The notes under the pieces were generated by a model. That model did no database searches. It saw only the letters and a list, made by a program, of their open reading frames with translations, and was not told the DNA's origin. From Pseudomonas poae (lineage in GTDB: Bacteria; Pseudomonadota; Gammaproteobacteria; Pseudomonadales; Pseudomonadaceae): a stretch of DNA of 64,000 nucleotides. Shown in pieces: positions 8,553 to 16,224 of the stretch. The stretch lies in the NCBI RefSeq assembly GCF_001439785.1, contig NZ_JYLI01000014.1, forward strand, positions 62,001 to 126,000. The letters run 5' to 3'. Made by a program: the position numbers and the translations under genes. Each line of letters begins with the position of its first letter. Positions within the stretch are counted from its first letter, which is position 1.

Positions 8553-8570
8553 GGATTACAGGGGCCGCTT

Positions 8571-8632
8571 CACAGCCCAACTCGAGCAAGCTCGCTCGCC
8601 ACAGCAGACCCGCTCGCCACAACAGACCGTCA
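8571..8632. repeat. REP-like repeat fragments
   Basis: Between the MFS gene and aroC lie GCAAGCTCGCTCGCCACAGCAG and two further near copies of CCGCTCGCCACA within about 60 bp. They match the extragenic palindromic motif seen in the right arm of the element at 15741-15870 and look like decayed REP units. Confidence 0.45.
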
Positions 8633-9721
8633 CAGCTGGCCCAGCACCGGTGTGTTCACCTGCACATCGGCGTTCTGCCCACGATGGCGCAACAGGTGGT
8701 CCATCAGCACGATGGCCATCATCGCTTCGGCAATCGGTGTGGCGCGAATGCCCACGCACGGGTCATGGCGGCCCTTGGTGATGATGTCCACCGGGTTGCC
8801 GTGCACGTCGATCGAGCGGCCCGGCGTGGTGATGCTGGACGTGGCCTTGAGCGCCAGGTGCGCCACGATGGGCTGGCCCGAGGAGATGCCCCCGAGGATG
8901 CCGCCTGCATTGTTGCTGAGGAAACCCTGCGGGGTCATCTCGTCACGGTGCTCGGTGCCGCGCTGGGACACGCAAGCGAAACCCGCACCGATTTCCACGC
9001 CCTTCACCGCGTTGATGCTCATCAGCGCGTGCGCCAGTTCGGCGTCCAGGCGGTCGAAGATCGGCTCGCCCAGGCCAGGCTTGACCCCTTCGGCCACCAC
9101 GGTGATGCGCGCGCCGACCGAGTCCTGGTCGCGGCGCAACTGGTCCATGTAGGCTTCCAGTTCCGGCACCTTGTCCGGGTCGGGGCAGAAGAAGGCGTTG
9201 TCTTCGACGCTGTCCCAGGTCTTGAAGGGGATGTCGATGGGACCCAGTTGGCTCATGTAGCCGCGGATCACGATGCCCTGGGTTGCCAGGTATTTCTTGG
9301 CGATGGCGCCAGCAGCCACGCGCATCGCGGTCTCGCGGGCCGAGCTGCGGCCGCCGCCACGGTAGTCGCGTTCACCGTATTTGTGATGGTAGGTGTAGTC
9401 GGCATGGGCCGGGCGGAACAGGTCCTTGATCGCCGAGTAGTCCTTGGACTTCTGGTCGGTGTTGCGGATCAGCAGGCCAATGGCGCACCCGGTGGTGCGG
9501 CCTTCGAATACGCCGGAGAGGATCTCGACTTCGTCGGGCTCCTGGCGCTGGGTGGTGTGACGACTGGTGCCGGGCTTGCGACGGTCGAGGTCACGCTGCA
9601 GGTCGTCCAGGGACAGCTCAAGGCCGGGCGGACAGCCGTCGACAATGGCGACCAACGCCGGGCCATGGCTTTCGCCCGCGGTGGTGACAGTGAACAGCTT
9701 GCCGAAGGTATTGCCGGACAT
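8630..9721 (-). CDS. aroC: Chorismate synthase
   Basis: A 363-residue chorismate synthase, the last shikimate-pathway enzyme, which converts 5-enolpyruvylshikimate-3-phosphate to chorismate using reduced FMN. The N-terminus MSGNTFGKLFTVTTAGESHG carries the first family signature (GESHG). GGRSSARETAMRVAAGA is the second, and the later Arg/Asp-rich GRHDPCVGIRATPIAEA is the third. Length matches the family. ATG at 9721. The gene is essential for aromatic amino acids and for catechol or chorismate-derived metabolites. Confidence 0.98.
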   Translation of the reverse strand: MSGNTFGKLFTVTTAGESHGPALVAIVDGCPPGLELSLDDLQRDLDRRKPGTSRHTTQRQEPDEVEILSGVFEGRTTGCAIGLLIRNTDQKSKDYSAIKDLFRPAHADYTYHHKYGERDYRGGGRSSARETAMRVAAGAIAKKYLATQGIVIRGYMSQLGPIDIPFKTWDSVEDNAFFCPDPDKVPELEAYMDQLRRDQDSVGARITVVAEGVKPGLGEPIFDRLDAELAHALMSINAVKGVEIGAGFACVSQRGTEHRDEMTPQGFLSNNAGGILGGISSGQPIVAHLALKATSSITTPGRSIDVHGNPVDIITKGRHDPCVGIRATPIAEAMMAIVLMDHLLRHRGQNADVQVNTPVLGQL

Positions 9722-9863
9722 GCAGGGCGCTCCGTGAAATCAGTTGAATCAAGTCAACCGTAATAACTTAAGGCGGCCAGTATACGCAGGCTAACCGACT
9801 AGTTCATCCTCGAAACCTTACCGGTAGACACGGGTCCAACCGGCACCTTCCCATGATGGCGCG

Positions 9864-10826
9864 ATGATGCTTCGAGTTCTGCTGTTAGCCCTTACCCTCT
9901 TTACAAGCCTGGCCCATGCCGCCTCTGCAGTGGTGCTGCAACGCCCTGTCAGCCTGGACACCGGCAGCGGCGAGCTGTTTGGCTCGCTGTTGTTGCCGCA
10001 ATCGGACAAACCGGTGCCGGTGGTGCTGATCATCGCCGGCTCCGGCCCAACCGACCGCAACGGCAACAGTGCCGACGGCGCACGCAACGACAGCCTCAAA
10101 CGTCTGGCCTGGGTGCTCGCGCGGCATAACATCGCCAGCGTGCGCTACGACAAGCGAGGCGTGGCCGCAAGCCTTGCAGCCACGCCCGACGAACGCAATC
10201 TCACCCTCGACGCCTATGTGGCCGACGCCGTGGCCTGGGGCAAGCTGCTCAAGGCAGATAAACGCATGGGCCCGCTGATTGTGCTGGGCCACAGTGAAGG
10301 CGCCTTGGTCGCCGCCCTCGCAGCGCCGCAACTGGACCCGGCCGGGGTGGTGTCGCTCTCCGGCAGCGCGCGCCCGGTCGACCAAGTGATCCGCCAGCAA
10401 CTGGCCGACCATCTGCCTCCTGCCCTGTTGCTGCGCAGCAATGAAATCCTCGACCACCTCAAGGCCGGCCAGGTGGATGCCGATGTGCCAACTCCCCTGG
10501 AAGGGATTTTCCGACCCAGCGTGCAGCCTTACCTGATCAGCCTGTTTCGCGCCGACCCATCGGCCGCCTTTGCCAAACTGCGTATGCCGGCACTGATCAT
10601 CCAGGGCACCAACGACATCCAGGTCGGTGTGGGCGATGCGCGGCAACTGCAACAGGCCAAGCCCGACGCGCAGTTGACCATTATCGAAGGCATGAACCAC
10701 GTGATGCGCATCGTGCCCAATAACGTCAAGCAACAACTGGCCTCCTACAACGACCCGAAACTGCCGCTGGCCGCCGAGCTGGGCGAGCGCCTGGTGCGCT
10801 TTATCGACGGTCTGCGAGCGCGTTAA
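9864..10826 (+). CDS. Secreted alpha/beta hydrolase
   Basis: A 320-residue alpha/beta hydrolase with an N-terminal signal peptide (LRVLLLALTLFTSLAHAASA), so it is probably periplasmic. Visible are IIAGSGPTDRNG (oxyanion-hole loop), YDKRG, the nucleophile elbow GHSEGA with Ser near residue 143, IIQGTNDIQVG with the likely catalytic Asp, and GMNHVM with the catalytic His. Closest in style to the PA1680-like hydrolases next to aroC. The substrate is unknown. It is divergent from aroC with a 142-bp gap; ATG 9864 or the next Met codon at 9867 could be the start. Confidence 0.8.
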   Translation: MMLRVLLLALTLFTSLAHAASAVVLQRPVSLDTGSGELFGSLLLPQSDKPVPVVLIIAGSGPTDRNGNSADGARNDSLKRLAWVLARHNIASVRYDKRGVAASLAATPDERNLTLDAYVADAVAWGKLLKADKRMGPLIVLGHSEGALVAALAAPQLDPAGVVSLSGSARPVDQVIRQQLADHLPPALLLRSNEILDHLKAGQVDADVPTPLEGIFRPSVQPYLISLFRADPSAAFAKLRMPALIIQGTNDIQVGVGDARQLQQAKPDAQLTIIEGMNHVMRIVPNNVKQQLASYNDPKLPLAAELGERLVRFIDGLRAR

Positions 10827-10924
10827 GCGCATATTGGCCTCCAGTCCTGGCAAAAACGGCCGATAGCCCAGGGTCGACGGTAAAAAGACTGTCGGCTCGC
10901 ACGGCTTGGACAGGATCGCGCCGC

Positions 10925-11731
10925 ATGACAATCACTGAAGCAACACCGGAACCGACCACCGACACCCCGGCCGACGCACCCGAGGCTGTCGAGGCCGCGG
11001 CCCTGCCGTGGGCGGACGTGCAGGCCGAACATTTCAAGATGCTGCGCCTGGCGCCGCTGGCCATCGACCGAGCCACCGGAGCCCGACCCTTGCGCTTTGT
11101 GCAGTTCGGCTACGCCGAGCGGCATGACCCGCATCGCAGCCTGTTGCGCATGGTCATCGAATTGCCGGGCCAGCGCGTGCGGCGTGAACAGAACCAGCTC
11201 GATGTCTGGGTGGACCACGATACACACCGCGTGCACTTCGGTCCGGGCAACAGCCTGGAGATCGAACCGGTCAACCGTGGCCTCGGCCGCTTTCTGGTGG
11301 CACAGGCCGCCGCCTGGACGAAAAAGAAGTGGTCACACTACCGCGTCGACGGCGTGAGCCTGGCCAACAAGGATGCGCTCAACGAAGCCACGCGCCTGCG
11401 CCGTGATCACTTCCTGCGCATCCAGGGCTTTGATGTGGCCTACGCCGACGTGCAGCATTTGAAAGGCAATGTGCAGCCGGGCACGGCCAGCGGCGTACTG
11501 GACAGCTGGAACACCGAGAAGGTGCAGTTTGTGCAGATTCTGGAAGCGGCGCAGATGCTGCAACAGGCCGAGCAGAACCTGCTGGAGCAGGAAATAAAGC
11601 TGCGCAAGGAGGAAGAAAAGGTCACCAAATTCAAGCGCGAGGACAGCGGATTGCGCTTTACCATTACCTGTCTGGTGGCGTTTACGGTGTTTCAGGCGGG
11701 GCTGTTGATCTGGATTGCCACGCACCGCTGA
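10925..11731 (+). CDS. Conserved membrane-anchored protein with coiled coil
   Basis: A 268-residue protein I do not recognise beyond its likely conservation near aroC/prmB in Pseudomonas. The first 30 residues are rich in Thr, Pro, Ala and Glu. A globular part follows (WADVQAEHFKMLRLAPL, then RREQNQLDVWVDHDTHRVHFG). Residues about 185-230 are a heptad-like, highly charged helix (QAEQNLLEQEIKLRKEEEKV), and residues about 243-264 form one hydrophobic segment ending close to the C-terminus. This suggests a tail-anchored inner-membrane protein with its bulk in the cytoplasm. No function is assigned. Confidence 0.65.
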   Translation: MTITEATPEPTTDTPADAPEAVEAAALPWADVQAEHFKMLRLAPLAIDRATGARPLRFVQFGYAERHDPHRSLLRMVIELPGQRVRREQNQLDVWVDHDTHRVHFGPGNSLEIEPVNRGLGRFLVAQAAAWTKKKWSHYRVDGVSLANKDALNEATRLRRDHFLRIQGFDVAYADVQHLKGNVQPGTASGVLDSWNTEKVQFVQILEAAQMLQQAEQNLLEQEIKLRKEEEKVTKFKREDSGLRFTITCLVAFTVFQAGLLIWIATHR

Positions 11732-11749
11732 TCAATTGCAACGCAAGCA

Positions 11750-11785
11750 AAATGTGGGAGGGGGAGCAAGCCCCCTCCCACATTT
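11750..11785. repeat. REP-type perfect inverted repeat, probable bidirectional terminator
   Basis: A 15-bp perfect stem (AAATGTGGGAGGGGG at 11750-11764, its complement at 11771-11785) with the loop AGCAAG lies between two convergent genes. The core is the GTGGGAGGGGG REP motif that recurs through the window. The A/T ends would give a short U-tract on both strands, so it may double as a terminator. Confidence 0.75.
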
Positions 11786-11800
11786 ATCTTATTTCTTCAG

Positions 11801-12709
11801 TCAGACCCGGGCAGCAAAGACAGCCTGATGCTCGCGGCACTGTTCAGCCGTGAGCATGAACACACCATGCCCGCCGCGCTGGAAGTCCAGCCAGGCAAAA
11901 TCCACTTCCGGGTACAGCGCCTCGACATGCACCTGGCTGTTACCCACCTCAACGATCAGCAAGCCCTTCTCGGTCAAGTGATCCGCCGCCTCGGCGAGCA
12001 TGCGCCGCACCAGGTTCAAGCCGTCGTCGCCACAAGCCAGGCCCAGCTCCGGCTCGTGCTGATATTCGTCGGGCATGTCGGCAAAGTCTTCGGCATCGAC
12101 GTAGGGCGGATTGGACACGATCAGGTCAAAACGCTGACCCGGCAGGCCATCGAAGCCATCGCCCTGCACGGTGTACACGCGCTGGTCCACGCCGTGGCGC
12201 TCGATGTTCTGGTTGGCCACTTCCAGCGCTTCGAAGGACACGTCACCCAGCACCACTTCGGCCTCCTGGAACTCGTAGGCGCAGGCAATGCCGATGCAAC
12301 CGGAGCCGGTGCACAGGTCGAGAATGCGCGCAGGCGGCTGGGCCAGCCAGGGTTCGAAGCGATTTTCGATGAGTTCGCCAATCGGTGAACGCGGGATCAG
12401 CACGCGCTCGTCGACGATAAACGACAGGCCGCAGAACCAGGCTTCCTTCAACAGGTACGCCGTGGGCACCCGCTCATGGATGCGGCGATGCAGCAAACGC
12501 TGCACGTGGGAGACTTCCTCTTCTTCGAGGTTGCAGTCCAGGTAGCTGTCGGCAATTTCCCAAGGCAGATGCAGGGCGCCAAGCACCAGTTGCCGGGCTT
12601 CGTCCCAGGCATTGTCGGTGCCGTGGCCAAAAAACAGGTCTTCCCCGTGGAAACGGCTGACAGCACAACGGATATGGTCGCGCAAAGTGCGCAGGCGGGA
12701 AGTGATCAC
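11801..12709 (-). CDS. prmB: Ribosomal protein L3 N5-glutamine methyltransferase
   Basis: A 302-residue class I SAM-dependent methyltransferase. Motif I is RILDLCTGSGCIGIA, and IVSNPPYVDA is the NPPY active-site motif that holds the glutamine amide. PVDFAWLDFQ.GG.GVF closes the domain. The N-terminal helical part (HIRCAVSRF, SHVQRLLHRRI.ERVPTAYLL) is typical of PrmB rather than PrmC. It methylates Gln150 of ribosomal protein L3 in E. coli. The start is GTG at 12709. It stands alone, convergent with the membrane protein gene and divergent from the isochorismatase-like gene. Confidence 0.93.
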   Translation of the reverse strand: MITSRLRTLRDHIRCAVSRFHGEDLFFGHGTDNAWDEARQLVLGALHLPWEIADSYLDCNLEEEEVSHVQRLLHRRIHERVPTAYLLKEAWFCGLSFIVDERVLIPRSPIGELIENRFEPWLAQPPARILDLCTGSGCIGIACAYEFQEAEVVLGDVSFEALEVANQNIERHGVDQRVYTVQGDGFDGLPGQRFDLIVSNPPYVDAEDFADMPDEYQHEPELGLACGDDGLNLVRRMLAEAADHLTEKGLLIVEVGNSQVHVEALYPEVDFAWLDFQRGGHGVFMLTAEQCREHQAVFAARV

Positions 12710-12947
12710 GGGGCAAGCTCCTGGAAAAAACGACTGGCGATTCTAACAGCCTTCGCCGGCACCGACGATGCGTGCAGAGCTTGCGCCACCTGTCGGATTT
12801 CATCCAAATGGCTGCCCCCAGGTTAAACAAGGCAGTCCCTTGACAGGGCTGCACCCCAGCAACGACGCAGCTTGCGATGGTAGCGATTCACAGAACCGCT
12901 CTGCCAGTGGACAATGTCGCAAACGCCCCCCTGACAGGAGCCCCAGA

Positions 12948-13538
12948 ATGTCCGTTCCAAAGACGATGTTTCAACTCAGCGGTCGTGGTTACGCAGCAGC
13001 GAACCTTGCCCATGCGACCCTCGTGATCATCGACGCCCAGAAGGAATACCTCAGCGGCCCGCTCGCCCTTTCGGGCATGGACGCAGCCGTCGCCAACATC
13101 AGGCAACTGGTGACATCGGCGCGCAATGCCGGCCGCCCGATTGTGCATGTGCGTCACCTCGGCACCGTCGGCGGCCTGTTTGACCCCCAGGGCGAGCGCG
13201 GCGAGTTCATCCCCGGCCTTGAGCCTGAGGGTGACGAAACCATCATCGGCAAGCTGTTGCCAAGCGCCTTCCACGGCACCGGCCTGGAAAAACACCTGCA
13301 GGACCTGGGCTCGCTGGACCTGATCGTCTGCGGTTTCATGAGCCATTCCAGCGTCAGCACCACCGTGCGCGCCGCCAAGAACCTGGGCTTTCGCTGCACG
13401 CTGGTGGAGGACGCCTGCGCCACCCGCGACTTGCCTTGCAAAAGCGGGGTCCTGAGTGCCGAGCACGTGCAGCAGACCGAAATGGCCATCATGGCCGACA
13501 ACTTTGCGACCCTCGCACTGACCAAAGATCTGGTCTGA
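12948..13538 (+). CDS. Isochorismatase-family protein lacking the nucleophilic Cys
   Basis: A 196-residue cysteine-hydrolase-fold protein. The catalytic Asp lies in LVIIDAQKEY and the Lys in IIGKLLPSAF, but the usual GxxTxxCVxxT motif reads CGFMSHSSVSTTVRAA, with Ser in place of the nucleophilic Cys. It may act as an isochorismatase-type (Cys-independent) hydrolase or have lost hydrolysis. I chose ATG 12948 because of ACAGGAG seven bases upstream; the open frame before it (to 12768) has no family resemblance. It is complete, unlike the frameshifted paralogue at 3825, and is a distant relative rather than a duplicate. Confidence 0.82.
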   Translation: MSVPKTMFQLSGRGYAAANLAHATLVIIDAQKEYLSGPLALSGMDAAVANIRQLVTSARNAGRPIVHVRHLGTVGGLFDPQGERGEFIPGLEPEGDETIIGKLLPSAFHGTGLEKHLQDLGSLDLIVCGFMSHSSVSTTVRAAKNLGFRCTLVEDACATRDLPCKSGVLSAEHVQQTEMAIMADNFATLALTKDLV

Positions 13539-13673
13539 TCGACCTGCGGGTGAGCGGCGTGTTTAAACCCCACTCATCCGCAAAGTCCTTTCATTTGGCG
13601 CATTTACCCCTCTACCCGGAACAACCTGTGTATCTTCCGGTCGAAGGGCCGATACCCTGGAGGAAAGGTCGGA

Positions 13674-13994
13674 ATGAAGATATCCGATGGTTTTGATGCT
13701 CGTCGCTTGCGCCCCAAGGGCCCGAGCAACTGGCGTCTGCGTCTGGTGGCGTGTTTTGCCGCGCTGCTGACGATGTGTGGTCTGTTGTTGGCCGGCGCTG
13801 GTGGCGCCGGTTTGTTTGGCCACTCACCGGCCCTTGGCGAACTGAACGCCAGCCCCGGTGGCTCGGCGATTCTGTTGGTCAGCGGCCTGTTGGTGCTGTG
13901 GTTGGGCGTATGGTTGTGGCGCCGCAGCCGTCGGAAAATGCGCCAGACATCGTCATTGAATATCGCCTCGCACCTGATGAAAAAGCACGACTGA
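13674..13994 (+). CDS. Small membrane protein with two hydrophobic segments
   Basis: A 106-residue protein with a basic, Pro-rich N-terminus (RRLRPKGPSNWRLRLV), hydrophobic segments at about residues 23-45 and 62-82, and a basic end (RRSRRKMRQ). The positive-inside rule predicts both ends in the cytoplasm. It lies just upstream of the Smr gene and folE, on the same strand. I do not recognise a named family; the call rests on the clean frame, GC-rich third positions and an upstream AGGAAAGG. Confidence 0.55.
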   Translation: MKISDGFDARRLRPKGPSNWRLRLVACFAALLTMCGLLLAGAGGAGLFGHSPALGELNASPGGSAILLVSGLLVLWLGVWLWRRSRRKMRQTSSLNIASHLMKKHD

Positions 13995-14068
13995 TGGCGC
14001 CTGGATAGCGTTTCCTGCGCCCTGGCCGCCGCGATTAGGTAAACTGCCCGCCCTTCGCGGAGGCTGAC

Positions 14069-14626
14069 ATGCAAGACGACGACTTTTCCCTGTTCAAAAA
14101 CGAGCTGCGCGGCGTCAAGCCGATCAAGCATGACCGCGCCGACACGGGCAAACCCAAGGCTGACCGCGCGCAGATCGCCAAACTGCGCCAGGCCGCCACC
14201 GTGCGCACCGATGCCACCACCGTGGATGGCCTGTCAGACCAGTTCGTGATCGATGTAGGCCCCGAGGACGAGTTGATGTGGGCCCGCGACGGCGTGCAGG
14301 AAAGCCAGATGCGCAAGCTCAAGCTCGGCCAAATCCCCTTCGAAGGCAGCCTCGACCTGCATGGCATGAACGTGGAGAAAGCCCGGGAAACCCTGTGGGC
14401 CTTTCTTGCCGAAGCCACGAAATTCGAAATCCGCTGCGTGCGCGTCACTCACGGCAAGGCGGTGCGCCTGGACGGCAAGCGGCCGATGATCAAGAGCCAC
14501 GTCAACACCTGGCTGCGCCAGCACACCCAGGTGCTCGGCTTTACCTCCTGCCAGGCCCGCCACGGCGGTGCCGGTGCCGTGTATGTGATGCTCAAGCGCA
14601 CCATGATGGAAGGCCGCGACGAGTAA
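14069..14626 (+). CDS. Smr-domain protein (YfcN/MutS2-C-terminal type)
   Basis: A 185-residue protein with an N-terminal charged region (LFKNELRGVKPIKHDRAD) and a C-terminal Smr domain at about residues 95-180. The domain shows SLDLHGMNVEKARETLWAF (LDLHG motif), CVRVTHGKA and CQARHGGAGAVYVML (the HGG..G loop). Smr domains are DNA or RNA nicking or binding modules; in E. coli the related SmrB cleaves mRNA at collided ribosomes, and this standalone protein resembles that class. It lies 78 bp before folE. Confidence 0.85.
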   Translation: MQDDDFSLFKNELRGVKPIKHDRADTGKPKADRAQIAKLRQAATVRTDATTVDGLSDQFVIDVGPEDELMWARDGVQESQMRKLKLGQIPFEGSLDLHGMNVEKARETLWAFLAEATKFEIRCVRVTHGKAVRLDGKRPMIKSHVNTWLRQHTQVLGFTSCQARHGGAGAVYVMLKRTMMEGRDE

Positions 14627-14704
14627 CAAGTGCCATCGTCAGGCTTGCAGCGATGTGTCCGCCCCCGTAACCTTGCGCTTTGCGAAAATCCAACAGGTAG
14701 TTTC

Positions 14705-15250
14705 ATGTCCCTGGAACAGAATTACACCGCGATCCTCGGCCAGATCGGCGAGGACGTCTCCCGTGAGGGTCTGCTCGACACGCCCAAGCGTGCCGCCAAG
14801 GCGATGCAGTACCTTTGCCGCGGTTATGAACAGACACTTGAAGAAGTCACCAACGGTGCCTTGTTCAGCTCCGACAACAGCGAAATGGTGCTGGTCAAGG
14901 ACATCGAGCTGTACTCGTTGTGCGAACACCACCTGCTGCCCTTTATCGGCAAGGCGCATGTCGCCTATATCCCGAGTGGCAAGGTGCTGGGCCTATCGAA
15001 GGTTGCGCGGATTGTCGACATGTATGCGCGCCGCCTGCAAATCCAGGAAAACCTCAGCCGTCAGATCGCCGACGCGGTACTGCAAGTGACCGGTGCGCTG
15101 GGCGTGGCGGTTGTGATCGAAGCCAAGCACATGTGCATGATGATGCGCGGCGTGGAGAAACAGAATTCGTCGATGATCACTTCGGTGATGCTCGGTGAGT
15201 TCCGCGAAAACGCGGCCACCCGCAGCGAATTTCTCAGCTTGATCAAGTAA
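14705..15250 (+). CDS. folE: GTP cyclohydrolase I
   Basis: A 181-residue GTP cyclohydrolase I, which makes 7,8-dihydroneopterin triphosphate for folate and pterins. Zinc and catalytic motifs are visible: LCEHHLLPFIGKAHVAYIP (Cys and two His) and CMMMRGVEKQNSSM with the second Cys. The start ATG at 14705 gives the usual MSLEQNY beginning; the frame is open to 14630 but that part is not conserved. It is followed directly by an intrinsic terminator, so it ends a transcription unit with the Smr gene. Confidence 0.95.
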   Translation: MSLEQNYTAILGQIGEDVSREGLLDTPKRAAKAMQYLCRGYEQTLEEVTNGALFSSDNSEMVLVKDIELYSLCEHHLLPFIGKAHVAYIPSGKVLGLSKVARIVDMYARRLQIQENLSRQIADAVLQVTGALGVAVVIEAKHMCMMMRGVEKQNSSMITSVMLGEFRENAATRSEFLSLIK

Positions 15251-15263
15251 CGGGCTGCTTCGA

Positions 15264-15294
15264 TAAAAGCCGGCGTTCATCGCCGGTTTTTTTT
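15264..15294 (+). terminator. Rho-independent terminator after folE
   Basis: CCGGCG (15270-15275), loop TTCAT, CGCCGG (15281-15286), followed by eight T residues (15287-15294) and preceded by AAAA. This is a textbook intrinsic terminator 14 bp after the folE stop. Confidence 0.9.
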
Positions 15295-15352
15295 CGCCTG
15301 CAGAATTCAGGTAAGCTGCCACCCCTTACGTTTAGGGCAAGAGGTTTCAGCC

Positions 15353-15724
15353 ATGTTCGTCAAAGCACTTCGAGTGGGCCTGGGCCAACTCATCATCGCG
15401 GGCGACTTTGTTACCCGCCCGCGCAAGAAACAGCGCCCCGCCGAGCAACAGGCCAAGGTGAATGCGGCGGCCAGGGACCTGACCCTGTACCAGTTCCACG
15501 CCTGCCCGTTCTGCGTGAAAACCCGTCGCACCCTGCACCGCCTCAATGTGCCGGTGGCCTTGAAGGACGCGAAGAACAACGAACACGACCGCCAGACGCT
15601 GCTGGAGCAAGGCGGCAGGATCAAGGTGCCGTGCCTGCGCATCGAAGAGAATGGTCAGACCACCTGGATGTATGACTCCAAGGTGATCATCGACTACCTC
15701 GACAAGCGGTTTGCTTCTATCTGA
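15353..15724 (+). CDS. Glutaredoxin-like protein (GST N-terminal fold)
   Basis: A 123-residue protein with a basic leader (residues 1-38, RPRKKQRPAEQQAKV) followed by a thioredoxin-fold domain: LTLYQFHACPFCVKTRRTLHRL carries a CPFC redox motif, then VPCLRIEE with the cis-Pro and a C-terminal SKVIIDYLDKRF. The pattern is that of the glutaredoxin/GST-N family. It probably reduces disulfides or glutathione adducts in the cytoplasm; partners are unknown. The hydrophobic stretch VGLGQLIIAGDFV near the start could be a weak membrane association. Confidence 0.8.
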   Translation: MFVKALRVGLGQLIIAGDFVTRPRKKQRPAEQQAKVNAAARDLTLYQFHACPFCVKTRRTLHRLNVPVALKDAKNNEHDRQTLLEQGGRIKVPCLRIEENGQTTWMYDSKVIIDYLDKRFASI

Positions 15725-15740
15725 CAGACCTGCGATCCCT

Positions 15741-15870
15741 GTGGCGAGCAGGCTTGTCCTGCGTTGGGCTGCGCAGCAGCCCCAAAACCAGGCGCTGCGT
15801 ATCAGGTACACCGCGTTTTGCTGGATTGGGGGCGCTTCGCACCCCAACGCGGGGCAAGCCCGCTCGCCAC
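15741..15870. repeat. REPIN-like inverted element
   Basis: GTGGCGAGCAGGCTTG and TGCGTTGGG at the left end are mirrored at the right by CCCAACGCGGGGCAAGCCCGCTCGCCAC (given in two parts; right arm 15843-15870), enclosing about 80 bp. A further partial arm, GCCCGCTCGCCAC, follows at 15876-15888. It is an extragenic palindromic element in the gap between convergent genes and belongs to a different REP subclass from the GGAGGGGG type. Confidence 0.6.
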
Positions 15871-15909
15871 AACATGCCCGCTCGCCACTGTTCGAAGATT
15901 GGGTCACCT

Positions 15910-16224
15910 TCATTCAAATATTGTTAGCTCCAACAACGCCGAACCCAGGCACTTGCCGTGCGCGTCCAGCGCCAGCGAACGGGTCACGCCGCCACGCAGA
16001 ATTCCCGGCAGCACGAAGTTCAGCGCCTGCACGTTGGGCAGTTCATAGCGCCGCACTGGCGCAGCGCCCGGTTCGCGCAAACCCTCGAAAAACTGCGCCA
16101 CGCGTTCGGCGGTCAGCTGTTCGGCCAACAATGGGTAATCCTCGGCGCGGTAGGCAATGATCGAGATGTTCGACGTGTCGCCCTTGTCCCCGGTACGGGC
16201 GTGGGCCAGTTCATGCAGTTTCAT
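15910..16224 (-). CDS. AtuA-like small subunit
   Basis: A 104-residue protein beginning MKLHELAHARTGDKGDTSNI, the signature of the short C-terminal domain found fused to, or encoded beside, AtuA-type (DUF1446) proteins. The ending GSALLELTIFE closes the domain. Its start overlaps the large-subunit stop by 4 bp (ATGA), so the two are translationally coupled and probably form one complex. AtuA proteins are linked to acyclic terpene and related branched hydroxy-acyl catabolism in Pseudomonas, but no biochemical reaction is firmly established; here the linked transporter suggests a di- or tricarboxylate substrate instead. Confidence 0.72.
   Translation of the reverse strand: MKLHELAHARTGDKGDTSNISIIAYRAEDYPLLAEQLTAERVAQFFEGLREPGAAPVRRYELPNVQALNFVLPGILRGGVTRSLALDAHGKCLGSALLELTIFE

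Noticed and set aside
9780..9788. GTATAC-like hexamer upstream of the alpha/beta hydrolase as a further purine-type operator
   Set aside because: The flanks (CCAG/GCAGG) are not palindromic, so it is not the TTGTATACAA motif.
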